From assembly GCA_002409975.1 (NCBI GenBank), contig DHOO01000036.1:9654-42218 (forward strand): a stretch of DNA of 32,565 bases. Reading direction: 5' to 3'. The stretch's first letter is position 1. Every line of letters begins with the position of its first letter. This DNA comes from Firmicutes bacterium UBA5388 (lineage in GTDB: Bacteria; Bacillota; UBA4882; UBA10575). Positions 24,696 to 32,359 of this stretch are shown here, in pieces. The position numbers and the translations under genes were made by a program. Under the pieces are notes generated by a model. That model made no database searches and had not been told where the DNA came from. It saw only the letters and a list, made by a program, of their open reading frames with translations.

Positions 24696-25499
24696 ATGAA
24701 AAAAAGAATTTTAAACTCATCAACAATGAAGTCTTTGTTTAGTATGGCGATGGTATTATCATTATTCTTTACTACTGCTTCTCAGGCCATGGCGATGACG
24801 GGCCAAGAGGTAGTAGATAAAGTTAAAGATGAATACGGTGATTTTAATGACATGGTGGGAAAGATGCAGATTAAAACTTTTGATCACAAAGGTTTAATTA
24901 ATGACCGACAAGTGATGTTCTTTACTAAAAAAGAGAAGGATGCAGATATTACAAAATCCTTACTGAAGTTCCTCTCTCCCAGTGACGTAAAAGGAACCGC
25001 TTTGCTCGACCAAGGTAACGATATCATGTATATGTACTTACCCGATTTTCATAAGACTAAACGTATTGCCGGTAGCGCTAAAACCGGCAGCTTTATGGGA
25101 ACTGATTTTACCTATAACGATTTGAGCCTGATCAATTATGATACTTCTGACTATGTTTCGAAACTGGTTACTGAGGATAGTGAGGCTTATTACGTTGAAT
25201 TGCGTGACAAAGATATAAAAAAGAGTGACTATGACCATTTACTGATGAAGGTTCTAAAAAGCGACTTTTTTCCGATGGAGATTAAATTCTACGATAAGGG
25301 CAAGAAAGAATGTAAAATCTTAACTGCCGATCAGGTTACGCAATATGGTAAACATAAATTCCCGAAAAACTTGAAAATGGTTGATTTAACCTCTGCGCAT
25401 CGTACAGAGATTAATGTAGACCAACCAGAGTTTGATGTTGGATTAAAAGATGATATTTTTACCGAAAGAACCATGACCAGAAGTAATATTAAATATTAA
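24696..25499 (+). CDS. LolA-like periplasmic protein (outer-membrane lipoprotein-sorting family)
   Basis: A 267-residue exported protein of the COG2834/LolA-like family. The signal peptide ends in TASQAMA (about residue 33). The mature part fits a LolA-type half barrel that could carry a lipid or lipoprotein between membranes. Family hallmarks: FLSPSDVKGTALLDQGNDIM, YLPDFHKTKRIAGSAKTGSF and MGTDFTYNDL. No lipobox Cys is present. Start choice: a TTG at 24678 precedes the Shine-Dalgarno AAAGGA; ATG 24696 is correctly spaced. It lies 32 nt after the exporter and 19 nt before the barrel gene. This trio of RND, LolA-like and barrel proteins is also known in Proteobacteria. Confidence 0.87.
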   Translation: MKKRILNSSTMKSLFSMAMVLSLFFTTASQAMAMTGQEVVDKVKDEYGDFNDMVGKMQIKTFDHKGLINDRQVMFFTKKEKDADITKSLLKFLSPSDVKGTALLDQGNDIMYMYLPDFHKTKRIAGSAKTGSFMGTDFTYNDLSLINYDTSDYVSKLVTEDSEAYYVELRDKDIKKSDYDHLLMKVLKSDFFPMEIKFYDKGKKECKILTADQVTQYGKHKFPKNLKMVDLTSAHRTEINVDQPEFDVGLKDDIFTERTMTRSNIKY

Positions 25500-25518
25500 A
25501 AAAGGAGATGTCTGGAGA

Positions 25519-26940
25519 ATGAAACGCTTTACTCGGTTTAGTCTTGCCTTTGTGTTGATCTTAGCGCTTTCCACCTTGACGTGGGCGGCCCAAACTACCG
25601 GGGAGGTTGGTTCGGAGCTACGCATACCGGCTAAGGGCGATGATAATTTTGATAATGCGGTTGGCTCAATCGTCTTAAATATCGATTTGCAAGAGGAATT
25701 TGGCGAGAATGGCAGTTGGAAACTAGGTATCGATACCCGCTTTTACGATAACACCTTTGATAATTTAAGCGCTTACCTCTTTGATCTTAACAGCGCGACC
25801 GCGAATACTACCAATGAAATAGACTCTCAGCTTGATTTTAAACTGGATGAGGCTTATGCTACTTTCTTATCACCATTTGAACTTAATATTGATGCAATAG
25901 TAGGAAGACAATATATTACTTATGGTGTGGGTGACGGGATTTCGACTTTAAATCTCTGTACTCCGAATCACGCCCTTTTTGTTGATGATTTGGTCAAAAA
26001 TAAGGGGCGCGCAGTAGATGGCATGAGAATTAAATGGTATCCTGGCGACTATCAGGTGGACCTGTTCTTACAAGCACGGATGACTCCAACCTATCTAGGT
26101 AGTAACCTGGAAAATGTCTACCGAACAACGGCCAATGAAGCCATTACTAACTCTGCTCAGCAAGAATTAAAAGCTTACGGCTTATCAGACCAGATGATTG
26201 CAAGCATTCCTGTTAATGTCTTGACGACGGATCCAGAACCAATTGACTATGGCCAAGACGGCCCCGGCTTAATGCTGAAGACAGTCGGTAATTTTTACAA
26301 TTTTGATCTTGGTCTCAATTACCAACGGGGTTATGTCCCTACCCGTTTAATCGCCGATTATGCGGTCGTCCCCGAGATAGATGATGGCACCGGAAAGCCA
26401 AAACAAGTTACAGTTTATCTTAATGAAAAATATCTGTTCATGCAAAAAATTGGTCTGACGGCCACCGGCACGGTTGGCGAGGCCAGTGTCTGGAGCGAAC
26501 TAACCTATACCCTGCCGAAAGAAGGATTTTTTGCCTCTGATTTGGCTGACAATTCTGCTTTACCCGAAGCCTATCGCTTCTCGGACGAAAAATATTTTAC
26601 AGGCTTATTCGGCGCCGATTATTTCTTTAAAAAGGGAACCTATGTTAATGCTCAATTTGTCTACGGTTTTCCTTGGGAATATACCAAGAGTATGCTCAAT
26701 AGTTATTTAACCTTCGATGCTTACCGCTTCTTCTTGAATGATCGGCTCAAAGCCGAAGCAAAATGGGCTTATTGCTTATCCGATCAGGGTTGGCTCCTTA
26801 GCCCGGAAATATCTTATCAGCTCCAAGATGGCCTTTGTCTCTGGGGTAAAGCAAACTTCTTGGGCGGAGATGATGATTCATTTCTTAACAACTTCGAAGA
26901 ACTTTCCCAAATTGTTTTGGGGGTAACAAAGACCTTCTAA
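25519..26940 (+). CDS. Outer-membrane beta-barrel protein (DUF1302-like)
   Basis: A 473-residue exported protein. The signal peptide ends near TLTWAA (about 24). The rest is beta-rich with alternating hydrophobic and polar residues, many Tyr/Phe/Trp girdle positions and no long hydrophobic helix. The last residues, IVLGVTKTF, end in Phe, the signal recognised by BamA-type insertion machinery. Gene context and the GRQYITYGVGDGIS segment suggest a DUF1302-type partner of RND exporters. It is direct evidence that this organism has an outer membrane. GGAG lies upstream of ATG. Last gene of the operon, followed by a strong hairpin. The barrel family assignment is by context and pattern only. Confidence 0.8.
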   Translation: MKRFTRFSLAFVLILALSTLTWAAQTTGEVGSELRIPAKGDDNFDNAVGSIVLNIDLQEEFGENGSWKLGIDTRFYDNTFDNLSAYLFDLNSATANTTNEIDSQLDFKLDEAYATFLSPFELNIDAIVGRQYITYGVGDGISTLNLCTPNHALFVDDLVKNKGRAVDGMRIKWYPGDYQVDLFLQARMTPTYLGSNLENVYRTTANEAITNSAQQELKAYGLSDQMIASIPVNVLTTDPEPIDYGQDGPGLMLKTVGNFYNFDLGLNYQRGYVPTRLIADYAVVPEIDDGTGKPKQVTVYLNEKYLFMQKIGLTATGTVGEASVWSELTYTLPKEGFFASDLADNSALPEAYRFSDEKYFTGLFGADYFFKKGTYVNAQFVYGFPWEYTKSMLNSYLTFDAYRFFLNDRLKAEAKWAYCLSDQGWLLSPEISYQLQDGLCLWGKANFLGGDDDSFLNNFEELSQIVLGVTKTF

Positions 26941-26943
26941 AAC

Positions 26944-26979
26944 AGGAAATAAGCCCTGGGTATCCAGGGCTTATTTCCT
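26944..26979. terminator. Terminator hairpin after the exporter operon
   Basis: Perfect 16-bp stem AGGAAATAAGCCCTGG (26944-26959) / CCAGGGCTTATTTCCT (26964-26979) with loop GTAT, 4 nt after the barrel gene's stop. The T-rich far arm may serve as the slippery tract. Confidence 0.85.
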
Positions 26980-27035
26980 AATTAAAGCGTTTTATCTAAC
27001 TTTAAAATTCATAACGAAAAATCATTATTTGCTCA

Positions 27036-27106
27036 GACCACAAAAAGCATAAATCGAGCTTTAGAAAGTCGATAAAAAATGAGCGTGCATGGAATTTTGC
27101 TTATAG
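27036..27106 (+). repeat. Family C repeat, copy 2
   Basis: GACCACAAAAAGCATAAAT matches 81-99 exactly. About 34 nt later ATGGAATTTTGCTTATAG resembles the right side of copy 1, where GAAATTTTGCTTTTTG stands. The extra internal DNA looks like an insertion or a longer ancestral form. Confidence 0.5.
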
Positions 27107-27112
27107 TTTTTT

Positions 27113-27125
27113 CATAACTGTTATG
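27113..27125. promoter_or_regulatory. Short palindrome upstream of tetR
   Basis: CATAACTGTTATG is a perfect 6-1-6 palindrome about 250 nt before the TetR gene, next to AT-rich DNA (GCTAAAATAATC) that could hold a -10 element. It differs from the GACC-type operator of the exporter operon. An operator role is a guess. Confidence 0.3.
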
Positions 27126-27215
27126 CTAAAATAATCTGAACCTAAATATTTAGTTTCATTAGAGGGAATCGATTATAACTAGTCGCTTGTATAAAGCCTT
27201 AAATATATTATTCAT

Positions 27216-27328
27216 TTAAGGAATTGCATAATTTACTTATTTAAGATTTAACCACAATATATTGATAACCCCCAGAGGCATTTCCTGAATTGGTTAAATA
27301 CAAGCATAGGTAATTATGCAATTCCCTC
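27216..27328 (+). repeat. Family A element with a scrap of family B
   Basis: A 113-bp copy: TTAAGGAATTGCATAATTTA at the left and GGTAATTATGCAATTCCCTC at the right, with inner TTTAACCACAATATATTGAT. The centre CCCCAGAGGCATTTCC matches the outer end of the B unit in the 28247 copy (CCCCAGCGGCATTC), so this copy looks like an internal deletion of an A+B composite. It lies just before tetR. Confidence 0.75.
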
Positions 27329-27373
27329 ACATTAGAAAACAAAATAATTAAAAAATACTTTGAGGTGAACCAT

Positions 27374-27961
27374 TTGACTAATCGGAGACAAGATATTTTA
27401 GAAAAAGCGCGTAAATTTTTTTCGGAAAAAAGTTTTCATGCCGTTAGTTTGGAGGATATATCGCGTTCCTTAGGCATGGGGAAATCCACCATGTATCATT
27501 ATTTTCCTACCAAGCAAGATCTTATTACTGAAGTATTAAAAGAAAGCGCTTCCGAGCTTTATAAGCGGGTTTATAATCAGATTGACCGTAGCAAACCGAT
27601 TAAAGAACAGATTAAAAACTTAGTGGCCGCAGTTTTACAGTATTATGAAGAGAATGAAGAAACCTTTCTTTTAATTTACCGGGAAAGACTGGATTTTCTC
27701 AACTTGGAAGAAATTAAAAATCAATTTAATACTAAATTTAAATCAGAATATGATCAGTTTATGGATCATTTCTATACTATGATTGAACAGGGAAAAAAGG
27801 AAGGTTATTTGGTAGATGTGGATCCATCCATTATTTTAGCTAATATCTTTGGCACCATTAACGTGGTTACTTTACGCGCAATCTCCCGCCGTTCGAAAGT
27901 AAAGCTAACCGATATGATTGACGATTGTTACAAAGTTATAGTGCACGGTATATGTTTATGA
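27374..27961 (+). CDS. TetR/AcrR-family transcriptional regulator
   Basis: A 195-residue repressor-type regulator. The N-terminal helix-turn-helix reads RRQDILEKARKFFSEKSF, HAVSLEDISRSLGMGKSTMY, HYFPTKQDLI. The C-terminal ligand domain is all-helical (about 60-190) with no recognised ligand. Start choice: the most upstream in-frame start, GTG 27365, is part of the Shine-Dalgarno (TGAGGTGA); TTG 27374 has the 9-nt spacing. It lies downstream of the exporter operon, separated by a terminator and repeats, and is the only TetR gene in the window. It is therefore the likely reader of the GACC palindrome at 21818. No copy of that operator lies before tetR itself, so autoregulation is not supported. 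Confidence 0.9.
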   Translation: MTNRRQDILEKARKFFSEKSFHAVSLEDISRSLGMGKSTMYHYFPTKQDLITEVLKESASELYKRVYNQIDRSKPIKEQIKNLVAAVLQYYEENEETFLLIYRERLDFLNLEEIKNQFNTKFKSEYDQFMDHFYTMIEQGKKEGYLVDVDPSIILANIFGTINVVTLRAISRRSKVKLTDMIDDCYKVIVHGICL

Positions 27962-28002
27962 AAGTCATCATTTTATAAAAGGCTTTATTCCTATTCCGGT
28001 TT

Positions 28003-28025
28003 TTAAAGGGTTGCATAATTTATAA
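28003..28025 (+). repeat. Single family A end
   Basis: TTAAAGGGTTGCATAATTTA matches the left end of family A. No second end is found before the small gene at 28055, so it is a solo remnant. Confidence 0.55.
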
Positions 28026-28054
28026 AAGAGTTTTTTTCAAAGGAGGGTCTATAA

Positions 28055-28153
28055 ATGGGTACTATAGGAAGTGGTGGCTCTGGTTTTCCAATGTTTATCA
28101 TCTTTATTCTTTTACTATTAATTATTTTAGGCGGTATTGGACCAGTTATTTAA
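28055..28153 (+). CDS. Small YjcZ-like hydrophobic spore protein
   Basis: A 32-residue peptide: a Gly/Ser-rich start (MGTIGSGGSGFP) followed by a single hydrophobic helix (FIIFILLLLIILGGIG). The layout matches the tiny YjcZ-type sporulation proteins of Bacillota, which are glycine-rich and membrane-bound, of unknown function. AAAGGAGG with exactly 9 nt after GGAG precedes ATG, and a terminator follows 36 nt after the stop, so it is a true monocistronic gene. With spoVAC/AD it supports a spore-former. Alternative: a type I toxin-like peptide, though no antisense RNA gene is evident. Confidence 0.8.
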   Translation: MGTIGSGGSGFPMFIIFILLLLIILGGIGPVI

Positions 28154-28188
28154 CACAGTTGAAGGAAGTTAGGGATAATTAGTTATAT

Positions 28189-28214
28189 AAGCCCACCCAT
28201 TAGGGTGGGCTTTA
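28189..28214 (+). terminator. Terminator of the YjcZ-like gene
   Basis: Perfect 10-bp stem AAGCCCACCC (28189-28198) / GGGTGGGCTT (28203-28212), loop ATTA, followed by a T-rich stretch. Confidence 0.85.
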
Positions 28215-28246
28215 TGTTAATTTGTTAAAAAATAAAGTTTCTAAAT

Positions 28247-28452
28247 GAGGGAATTGCATAATTACCCTAGACATCCATTTAACCACAATAAAGCGCTTGA
28301 CTTTAATTAGGTAGTCGCTCACGCTGGCTACCGCCCGCACACATGAAGTGATGAAAATCAGAGCCAGGCGCCTCGACAAGCCCCAGCGGCATTCTTAGAC
28401 TATCAATATTTTGTGGTTAAATTTTAGATTAATCAATTATGCAATTCCTTAA
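28247..28452 (-). repeat. Family A element carrying an inserted family B unit
   Basis: Complete A ends (GAGGGAATTGCATAATTACC and TCAATTATGCAATTCCTTAA) and both inner arms (TTTAACCACAATAAAG, ATTTTGTGGTTAAATT) enclose a plus-strand B unit at 28311-28394. TTAG occurs on both sides of the B unit (28307-28310 and 28395-28398), as expected for a 4-bp target duplication. It fills much of the gap before kdgK. Confidence 0.8.
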
Positions 28453-28522
28453 TTTATACTTAGGGGTCGAAATAAAAGGATAGACTACATATTTTACAAT
28501 AGATTAACACCTTATTGGATGC

Positions 28523-28547
28523 AATATCCAGTCTTTTGGTGGATATT
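28523..28547. promoter_or_regulatory. 8-9-8 inverted repeat upstream of the sugar kinase
   Basis: AATATCCA (28523-28530) and TGGATATT (28540-28547) are perfect inverted copies with a 9-nt spacer, about 75 nt before the kinase start and close to a possible TACAAT -10 (28495-28500). A regulator-binding site for the kinase gene is plausible. The binding protein is unknown. Confidence 0.4.
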
Positions 28548-28620
28548 ATGGTTAAAATATATTACTATAGAAGTAAATGAAGTTAAAAAGGTAATACCAT
28601 ATCTTAAGGAGGTTGCTAAA

Positions 28621-29700
28621 TTGAGTATTGAACTACGAAAAGATTTTACCTATTCTCTAGTCGTACCTACCAGCATGGGAGTTCGTATTACTCCCGTTAA
28701 TGGGCAGCCAGTAAATAGCAGTGATACTTTTATCATGCATGCTACCAGTGCAGAGACTAATGTGGCGAGCATTTCGTCTTATCTTGGTCTTCCCGTTAAA
28801 GTCTTAACAACTTTTGTAAAGGGCAGCCCGATTGCTCAGTTTATCAAAAACAATCTGGCGAGCCGACATATGGCTTATGAGGGTCCGGAAGTTCCTCAAG
28901 GTGGTCCTTGGGGTTATCGGCACCAGTTTAACATTGCTGATAGCGGTTACGGTTCCCGCGGACCAAGAGTGCTTAATGATCGGGCGGGTGAAGTTGGACG
29001 AACCCTTAATGTTAAAGACTTTGATCTGGATAGGATATTTGACAAGGAAGGCGTACAGATTGTGCATCTATCAGGTTTGATTGCAGCGCTATCGCCGGAA
29101 ACAAGCACTTTCTGCCTTGAAATAGCTCGAGCCGCCAAGAAATATGGCACCCGAATTTCCTTTGATCTTAACTACCGAGCCACCTTCTGGAAGGGCCGAG
29201 AAAAAGAGCTTCATGAGATCTTTACGGAGATTGCAAGTATTTCTGATATTTTGATTGGAAACGAGGAGGATTACCAACTCTGTTTAGGAATAAAGGGTCC
29301 GGAAGCTGGGGGTAAAGACATAACTGCTCAAATTGATGGTTTTAAAGAAATGATTGGCCGAGTGAAGAAGGCCTTTCCAAATACTTCAGCCTTTGCCAAC
29401 ACGCTTCGTGAGGTTATTAACGTCAACAATCACATGTGGGGCGCCATCTTATTAGAGGGTGAAAATTGGCATGTGGTTGAACCTCGACCGATTACTGTTC
29501 TGGATCGTATTGGCGGTGGCGATGGTTTCGTTGGCGGACTGCTGTACGCGATCTTAAAGGGGTGGGAAGCAGAGAAATGGGTTCAGTTTGCATGGGCGAC
29601 TGGCGCAATGGCTACCACTTTCTTGACGGATTACGCTCAACCTGCTGACGAAGAACAGGTCTGGAGTATCTGGGAAGGTAATGCGCGCGTCAAGCGCTAA
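28621..29700 (+). CDS. PfkB-family sugar kinase, KdgK-like
   Basis: A 359-residue ribokinase-fold enzyme, most like 2-dehydro-3-deoxygluconate kinase, which makes KDPG for the Entner-Doudoroff aldolase. Visible: the substrate-side region SAETNVASISSYLGLPVKVL, RISFDLNYRATFWKGREKEL, ISDILIGNEEDYQLCLGI, and the PfkB signature DRIGGGDGFVGGLLYAI with the catalytic Asp. Position three of the usual GAGD is Gly-rich here (GGGD). Start choice: the open frame extends upstream to 28519, but TTG 28621 has AAGGAGG with the 9-nt spacing, and the upstream part covers the likely promoter and operator. Monocistronic with its own terminator. No KDPG aldolase gene is adjacent, so the substrate is not certain. 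Confidence 0.87.
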   Translation: MSIELRKDFTYSLVVPTSMGVRITPVNGQPVNSSDTFIMHATSAETNVASISSYLGLPVKVLTTFVKGSPIAQFIKNNLASRHMAYEGPEVPQGGPWGYRHQFNIADSGYGSRGPRVLNDRAGEVGRTLNVKDFDLDRIFDKEGVQIVHLSGLIAALSPETSTFCLEIARAAKKYGTRISFDLNYRATFWKGREKELHEIFTEIASISDILIGNEEDYQLCLGIKGPEAGGKDITAQIDGFKEMIGRVKKAFPNTSAFANTLREVINVNNHMWGAILLEGENWHVVEPRPITVLDRIGGGDGFVGGLLYAILKGWEAEKWVQFAWATGAMATTFLTDYAQPADEEQVWSIWEGNARVKR

Positions 29701-29763
29701 ATCGCATCTTTACTATTTTTAATTGCTTAATGAATTGATCTTACCTTTTTAACTTAAAAAACT

Positions 29764-29803
29764 AAGCCCTCGTTCTTGTCTGTTGACAAGAACGAGGGCT
29801 TTA
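29764..29803 (+). terminator. Terminator of the sugar kinase gene
   Basis: Perfect 17-bp stem AAGCCCTCGTTCTTGTC (29764-29780) / GACAAGAACGAGGGCTT (29785-29801), loop TGTT. Confidence 0.92.
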
Positions 29804-29809
29804 TCGTTA

Positions 29810-29821
29810 GTAGTCGTTCAC
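29810..29821 (+). repeat. Family B end fragment
   Basis: GTAGTCGTTCAC, the first 12 nt of a B unit, directly after the kinase terminator. The rest of the unit is missing. Confidence 0.4.
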
Positions 29822-30076
29822 TTCTGCAGAATATACTCTATTACTGGATCGATATTTTGTAAATAACTCTCAATTGTAAGTTCAATTAAGGTTATTATTA
29901 TTATCACTCCTTTTTACAAACTTATGGACTTCTTTAAATTATACAATGTTTACTTGTTATGCTAATTCTAGTTTGCCATAATAGTAGCGTTAATGGCAAG
30001 TCTTTTCCGAAAATCAGGGAGTGACTTTCATTTAATTTTTTTAGGCTGGGATTTTTTATTTATTCCCAAGCAGCAG

Positions 30077-30143
30077 TTGGCTCATGCTGGCTACCTTCCG
30101 CAAGTGAAGTAATGTAATTCAGAGGCAGATGAATTGAGAAGCG
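30077..30143 (+). repeat. Worn family B unit
   Basis: TTGGCTCATGCTGGCTACC at the left, AAGTGAAGTAATG in the middle and GGCAGATGAATTGAGAAGC at the right follow the B pattern with several changes in the first arm. Confidence 0.6.
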
Positions 30144-30249
30144 GTTAGTTAATGATATCTTGGGATTAGGCAAATTTCCTAGATCACTATTATGATAATC
30201 TATAGCTCTAAACAAAAAATAAACATAATAAAAGGGATCCGGATCGTGA

Positions 30250-30582
30250 TGTCGAAATCTGGATCTAAACCCAGTAACCGAGTACATCTTCCTTAATCCT
30301 CCGTTTTACCCAGGAATTATTGAATATCTTTTGCCCTATATTCATTTAATGATTGCTGGCCGGATGATGTATCGTCTCCGGAAGCATTTGGGGAAATAGC
30401 GGTTCCGGATTTAATCATCTGTCAGAATAATCTCTATTGATTACAAGCAGATTATTTTAAACGACCGCCAGCAATTTGTAGCTTTGATCACAGCCGGGTT
30501 TAAATGGAAGATAACCGTAGGGATCGCACCAACGATCGAAACACAAGAATTATATAAAAAACTTGGAAGAGTTGGCGAATAA
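30250..30582 (+). pseudogene. Possible gene remnant, unrecognised
   Basis: Frame one (30250-30399) reads 49 residues, including NPVTEYIFLNPPFYPGIIEY and a basic end MMYRLRKHLGK. Frame two (30415-30582) reads 55 residues, including NDRQQFVALITAGFKWKITV and APTIETQELYKKLGRVGE. Both lack starts and Shine-Dalgarno sites, and they lie in different frames with stops between. The composition looks protein-like, so a decayed gene is likely. I do not recognise the family. Confidence 0.35.
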
Positions 30583-30693
30583 ATGCAGAAATGAAGCTAA
30601 AGATAAAAGAAAAAAAGGGTATTAGCCGTTGCTTAGAGGGAGACTCTAACCATAAACAGAAATGTAATATAATGACAAAGGGGCGCAGGTAAG

Positions 30694-31827
30694 CTGTCTA
30701 AACCAATCAAAGTCTTATATGTGGTCCGCCCGGTTTCTGGAGGAATGCGGCAACACCTGAAGGGGCTTTGGCAATATCTTGATCGGAAACTGGTGGAGCC
30801 CTTCATTGTTTGTCCCTTTGAAGAAGGAAAAAATTTTTCTCGGGAAAATCCGGAGTTTACTATTTTTCCACTTGATATTCGCCAAGGTATAAATCCCTGG
30901 CATGATTGGCAGGTTGCCATTACTTTGCCGCGCTTGGCGAAGGCCTGGGATGTGGAGATCATCCATGCTCACGGTTATAAAGCCGGGCTCCTTTCCTTAT
31001 GGGCTGGACTACATAATTATCGCCGTTATCGTTTGGTATGTACCTTCCATAACCCGCTTCCTAACCCATCTGATATTTTGAAAAATTGGGCAACCTTAAC
31101 ATCGGCTAGAGCAATCGGTCGGATCGTAGACCATCTTATTGTTATCTCTCGTTTTATTGAAATGGATACGATTAAACGCCTGCATCTTCCGGAGGGAAAA
31201 GTCACTTGTATTTATAATGGGATTGATCCGGTTGTTGCTCACGAACTTTTTGATACGGGAGAGTTGAAACGGGAGTGGGGAGTTCCCGAAGGCCGGCCAT
31301 TAATTGGAACAATAGCCCGCTTGATTCCGCAAAAGGGGATCCAGTATCTGATTGAAGCCGCTGCCTTGCTAAAGAACGAAGCTTTTGATTTTAGAATGCT
31401 GATCGTAGGAGATGGTCCTTTTCGTCAGCAACTAGAAGAGTTGGCGGTAGGCGTAGGGGTGAGAGAAAATCTTCTTTTTACGGGTTTTCGCCGGGATATA
31501 CCTGAAATATTGGCGATGATTGATTTATTTGTGCTACCTACCTTGGAGGAAGGGATGTCCATAGCTGTTTTAGAAGCAATGAGGGCCGGTAAACCGGTGA
31601 TTGCCAGCAGGGTCGGGGGGGTTCCGGAGATTGTTACTAAGGAAACTGGCATTTTGATTCGCCCCGCCGATCCTAAGGCCTTGGCCGCAGCGATTCAGCA
31701 ATTATGGAGCGATGCAGAGACCAGAAAGAGGATGGGTGATGCCGGGCGTGAGCAAGTGACGAACGATTTTACCTTAAACAAGATGGCTGAGAAACACTAC
31801 TATTTATACAAACAGTTAATCAAATAA
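30694..31827 (+). CDS. GT-B glycosyltransferase, GT4-type
   Basis: A 377-residue retaining glycosyltransferase of the family-4 type that would move a sugar from a nucleotide-sugar donor to a lipid or polysaccharide acceptor at the inner face of the membrane. The N-terminal Rossmann half has IKVLYVVRPVSGGMRQHL, IHAHGYKAGLLSLWAG and CIYNGIDPV. The C-terminal donor half has IGTIARLIPQKGIQYLIEAA, MLIVGDGPFRQQLEELA, the E-x7-E region LEEGMSIAVLEAM and GVPEIVTKETGILI. Start choice: GTG 30721 has no Shine-Dalgarno and would cut off the first beta strand. CTG 30694 has AAAGGGG 10 nt upstream and restores it; no ATG, GTG or TTG lies between it and the upstream stop. A TATAAT (30668-30673) may be its -10. 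Acceptor unknown. Confidence 0.87.
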   Translation: MSKPIKVLYVVRPVSGGMRQHLKGLWQYLDRKLVEPFIVCPFEEGKNFSRENPEFTIFPLDIRQGINPWHDWQVAITLPRLAKAWDVEIIHAHGYKAGLLSLWAGLHNYRRYRLVCTFHNPLPNPSDILKNWATLTSARAIGRIVDHLIVISRFIEMDTIKRLHLPEGKVTCIYNGIDPVVAHELFDTGELKREWGVPEGRPLIGTIARLIPQKGIQYLIEAAALLKNEAFDFRMLIVGDGPFRQQLEELAVGVGVRENLLFTGFRRDIPEILAMIDLFVLPTLEEGMSIAVLEAMRAGKPVIASRVGGVPEIVTKETGILIRPADPKALAAAIQQLWSDAETRKRMGDAGREQVTNDFTLNKMAEKHYYLYKQLIK

Positions 31828-31864
31828 AAAATGAATATAAAATACCATTTATGGAGGCGATGTT

Positions 31865-32359
31865 ATGAAGAAAAAATTATTATTTTCTGGAATAATAGCT
31901 TTATTAGTGATTTTCCTATCGGCAACAGTTTCTTACGGGGTGTGGGAAAACGCAGTTTGGTTGGGGACTGATCTGGGACAAACAGGTAGGAAAATGGGGT
32001 ATTTTCATGACGATAAGATTGCTACTAAAATTATTTCTCAACATGTTAACGGGGAATTTTCCTCTGAGATTCAGGTGGGTAGTACCTTAGTCTCCTTTAG
32101 CGACTCCTCCGGCTTATACGCGATGGTAGGAGGGAAAACCAATGGGAGACTTGACTTTCTTTTTGGCGCCGGGTTTAATTATAAGAATAGGTACTCCCCG
32201 TTTCTCTTAACCGGAGGGGTTAAATGTTTAGTCCCTTCGCAACAAGTAATCTACGAGATCGATGCTTTCTATCAGATCCTTCCACCCTTACTGGTGAATT
32301 TAAGTTATGACAGTCATGCGGAGACAATCTTTATCGGCCTTGGCTTATCCTACAATTAA
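31865..32359 (+). CDS. Small exported beta-rich protein, possible outer-membrane barrel
   Basis: A 164-residue protein with a signal peptide (LLFSGIIALLVIFLSATVSYG, cleavage near residue 25). The mature part has alternating short strands separated by turns: SEIQVGSTLVSFSDSSGLYA, GGKTNGRLDFLFGAGFNY, PFLLTGGVKCLV, LLVNLSYDSHAETIFIGLGL. The pattern fits a small, probably eight-strand, outer-membrane barrel. The end, LGLSYN, lacks the terminal Phe of typical barrels. I do not recognise a named family. GGAGG lies 8 nt before ATG. It is 37 nt after the glycosyltransferase and is likely co-transcribed, which hints at an envelope role. Confidence 0.75.
   Translation: MKKKLLFSGIIALLVIFLSATVSYGVWENAVWLGTDLGQTGRKMGYFHDDKIATKIISQHVNGEFSSEIQVGSTLVSFSDSSGLYAMVGGKTNGRLDFLFGAGFNYKNRYSPFLLTGGVKCLVPSQQVIYEIDAFYQILPPLLVNLSYDSHAETIFIGLGLSYN

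Larger units (their letters stand above)
29822..30600. other. Long gap with decayed DNA
   Basis: No intact gene is visible in this stretch. It contains AT-rich DNA (29822-30060), an imperfect T-rich-loop hairpin GCTGGGA / TCCCAAGC at 30045-30071, a worn B unit at 30077 and two short plus-strand frames without starts (30250-30399 and 30415-30582). A minus-strand frame over 30060-30287 crosses the B unit and is not credible as a gene. Confidence 0.6.

Noticed and set aside
30060..30287. 75-residue minus-strand open frame
   Set aside because: It overlaps a B unit, lacks a Shine-Dalgarno and shows no recognisable features.
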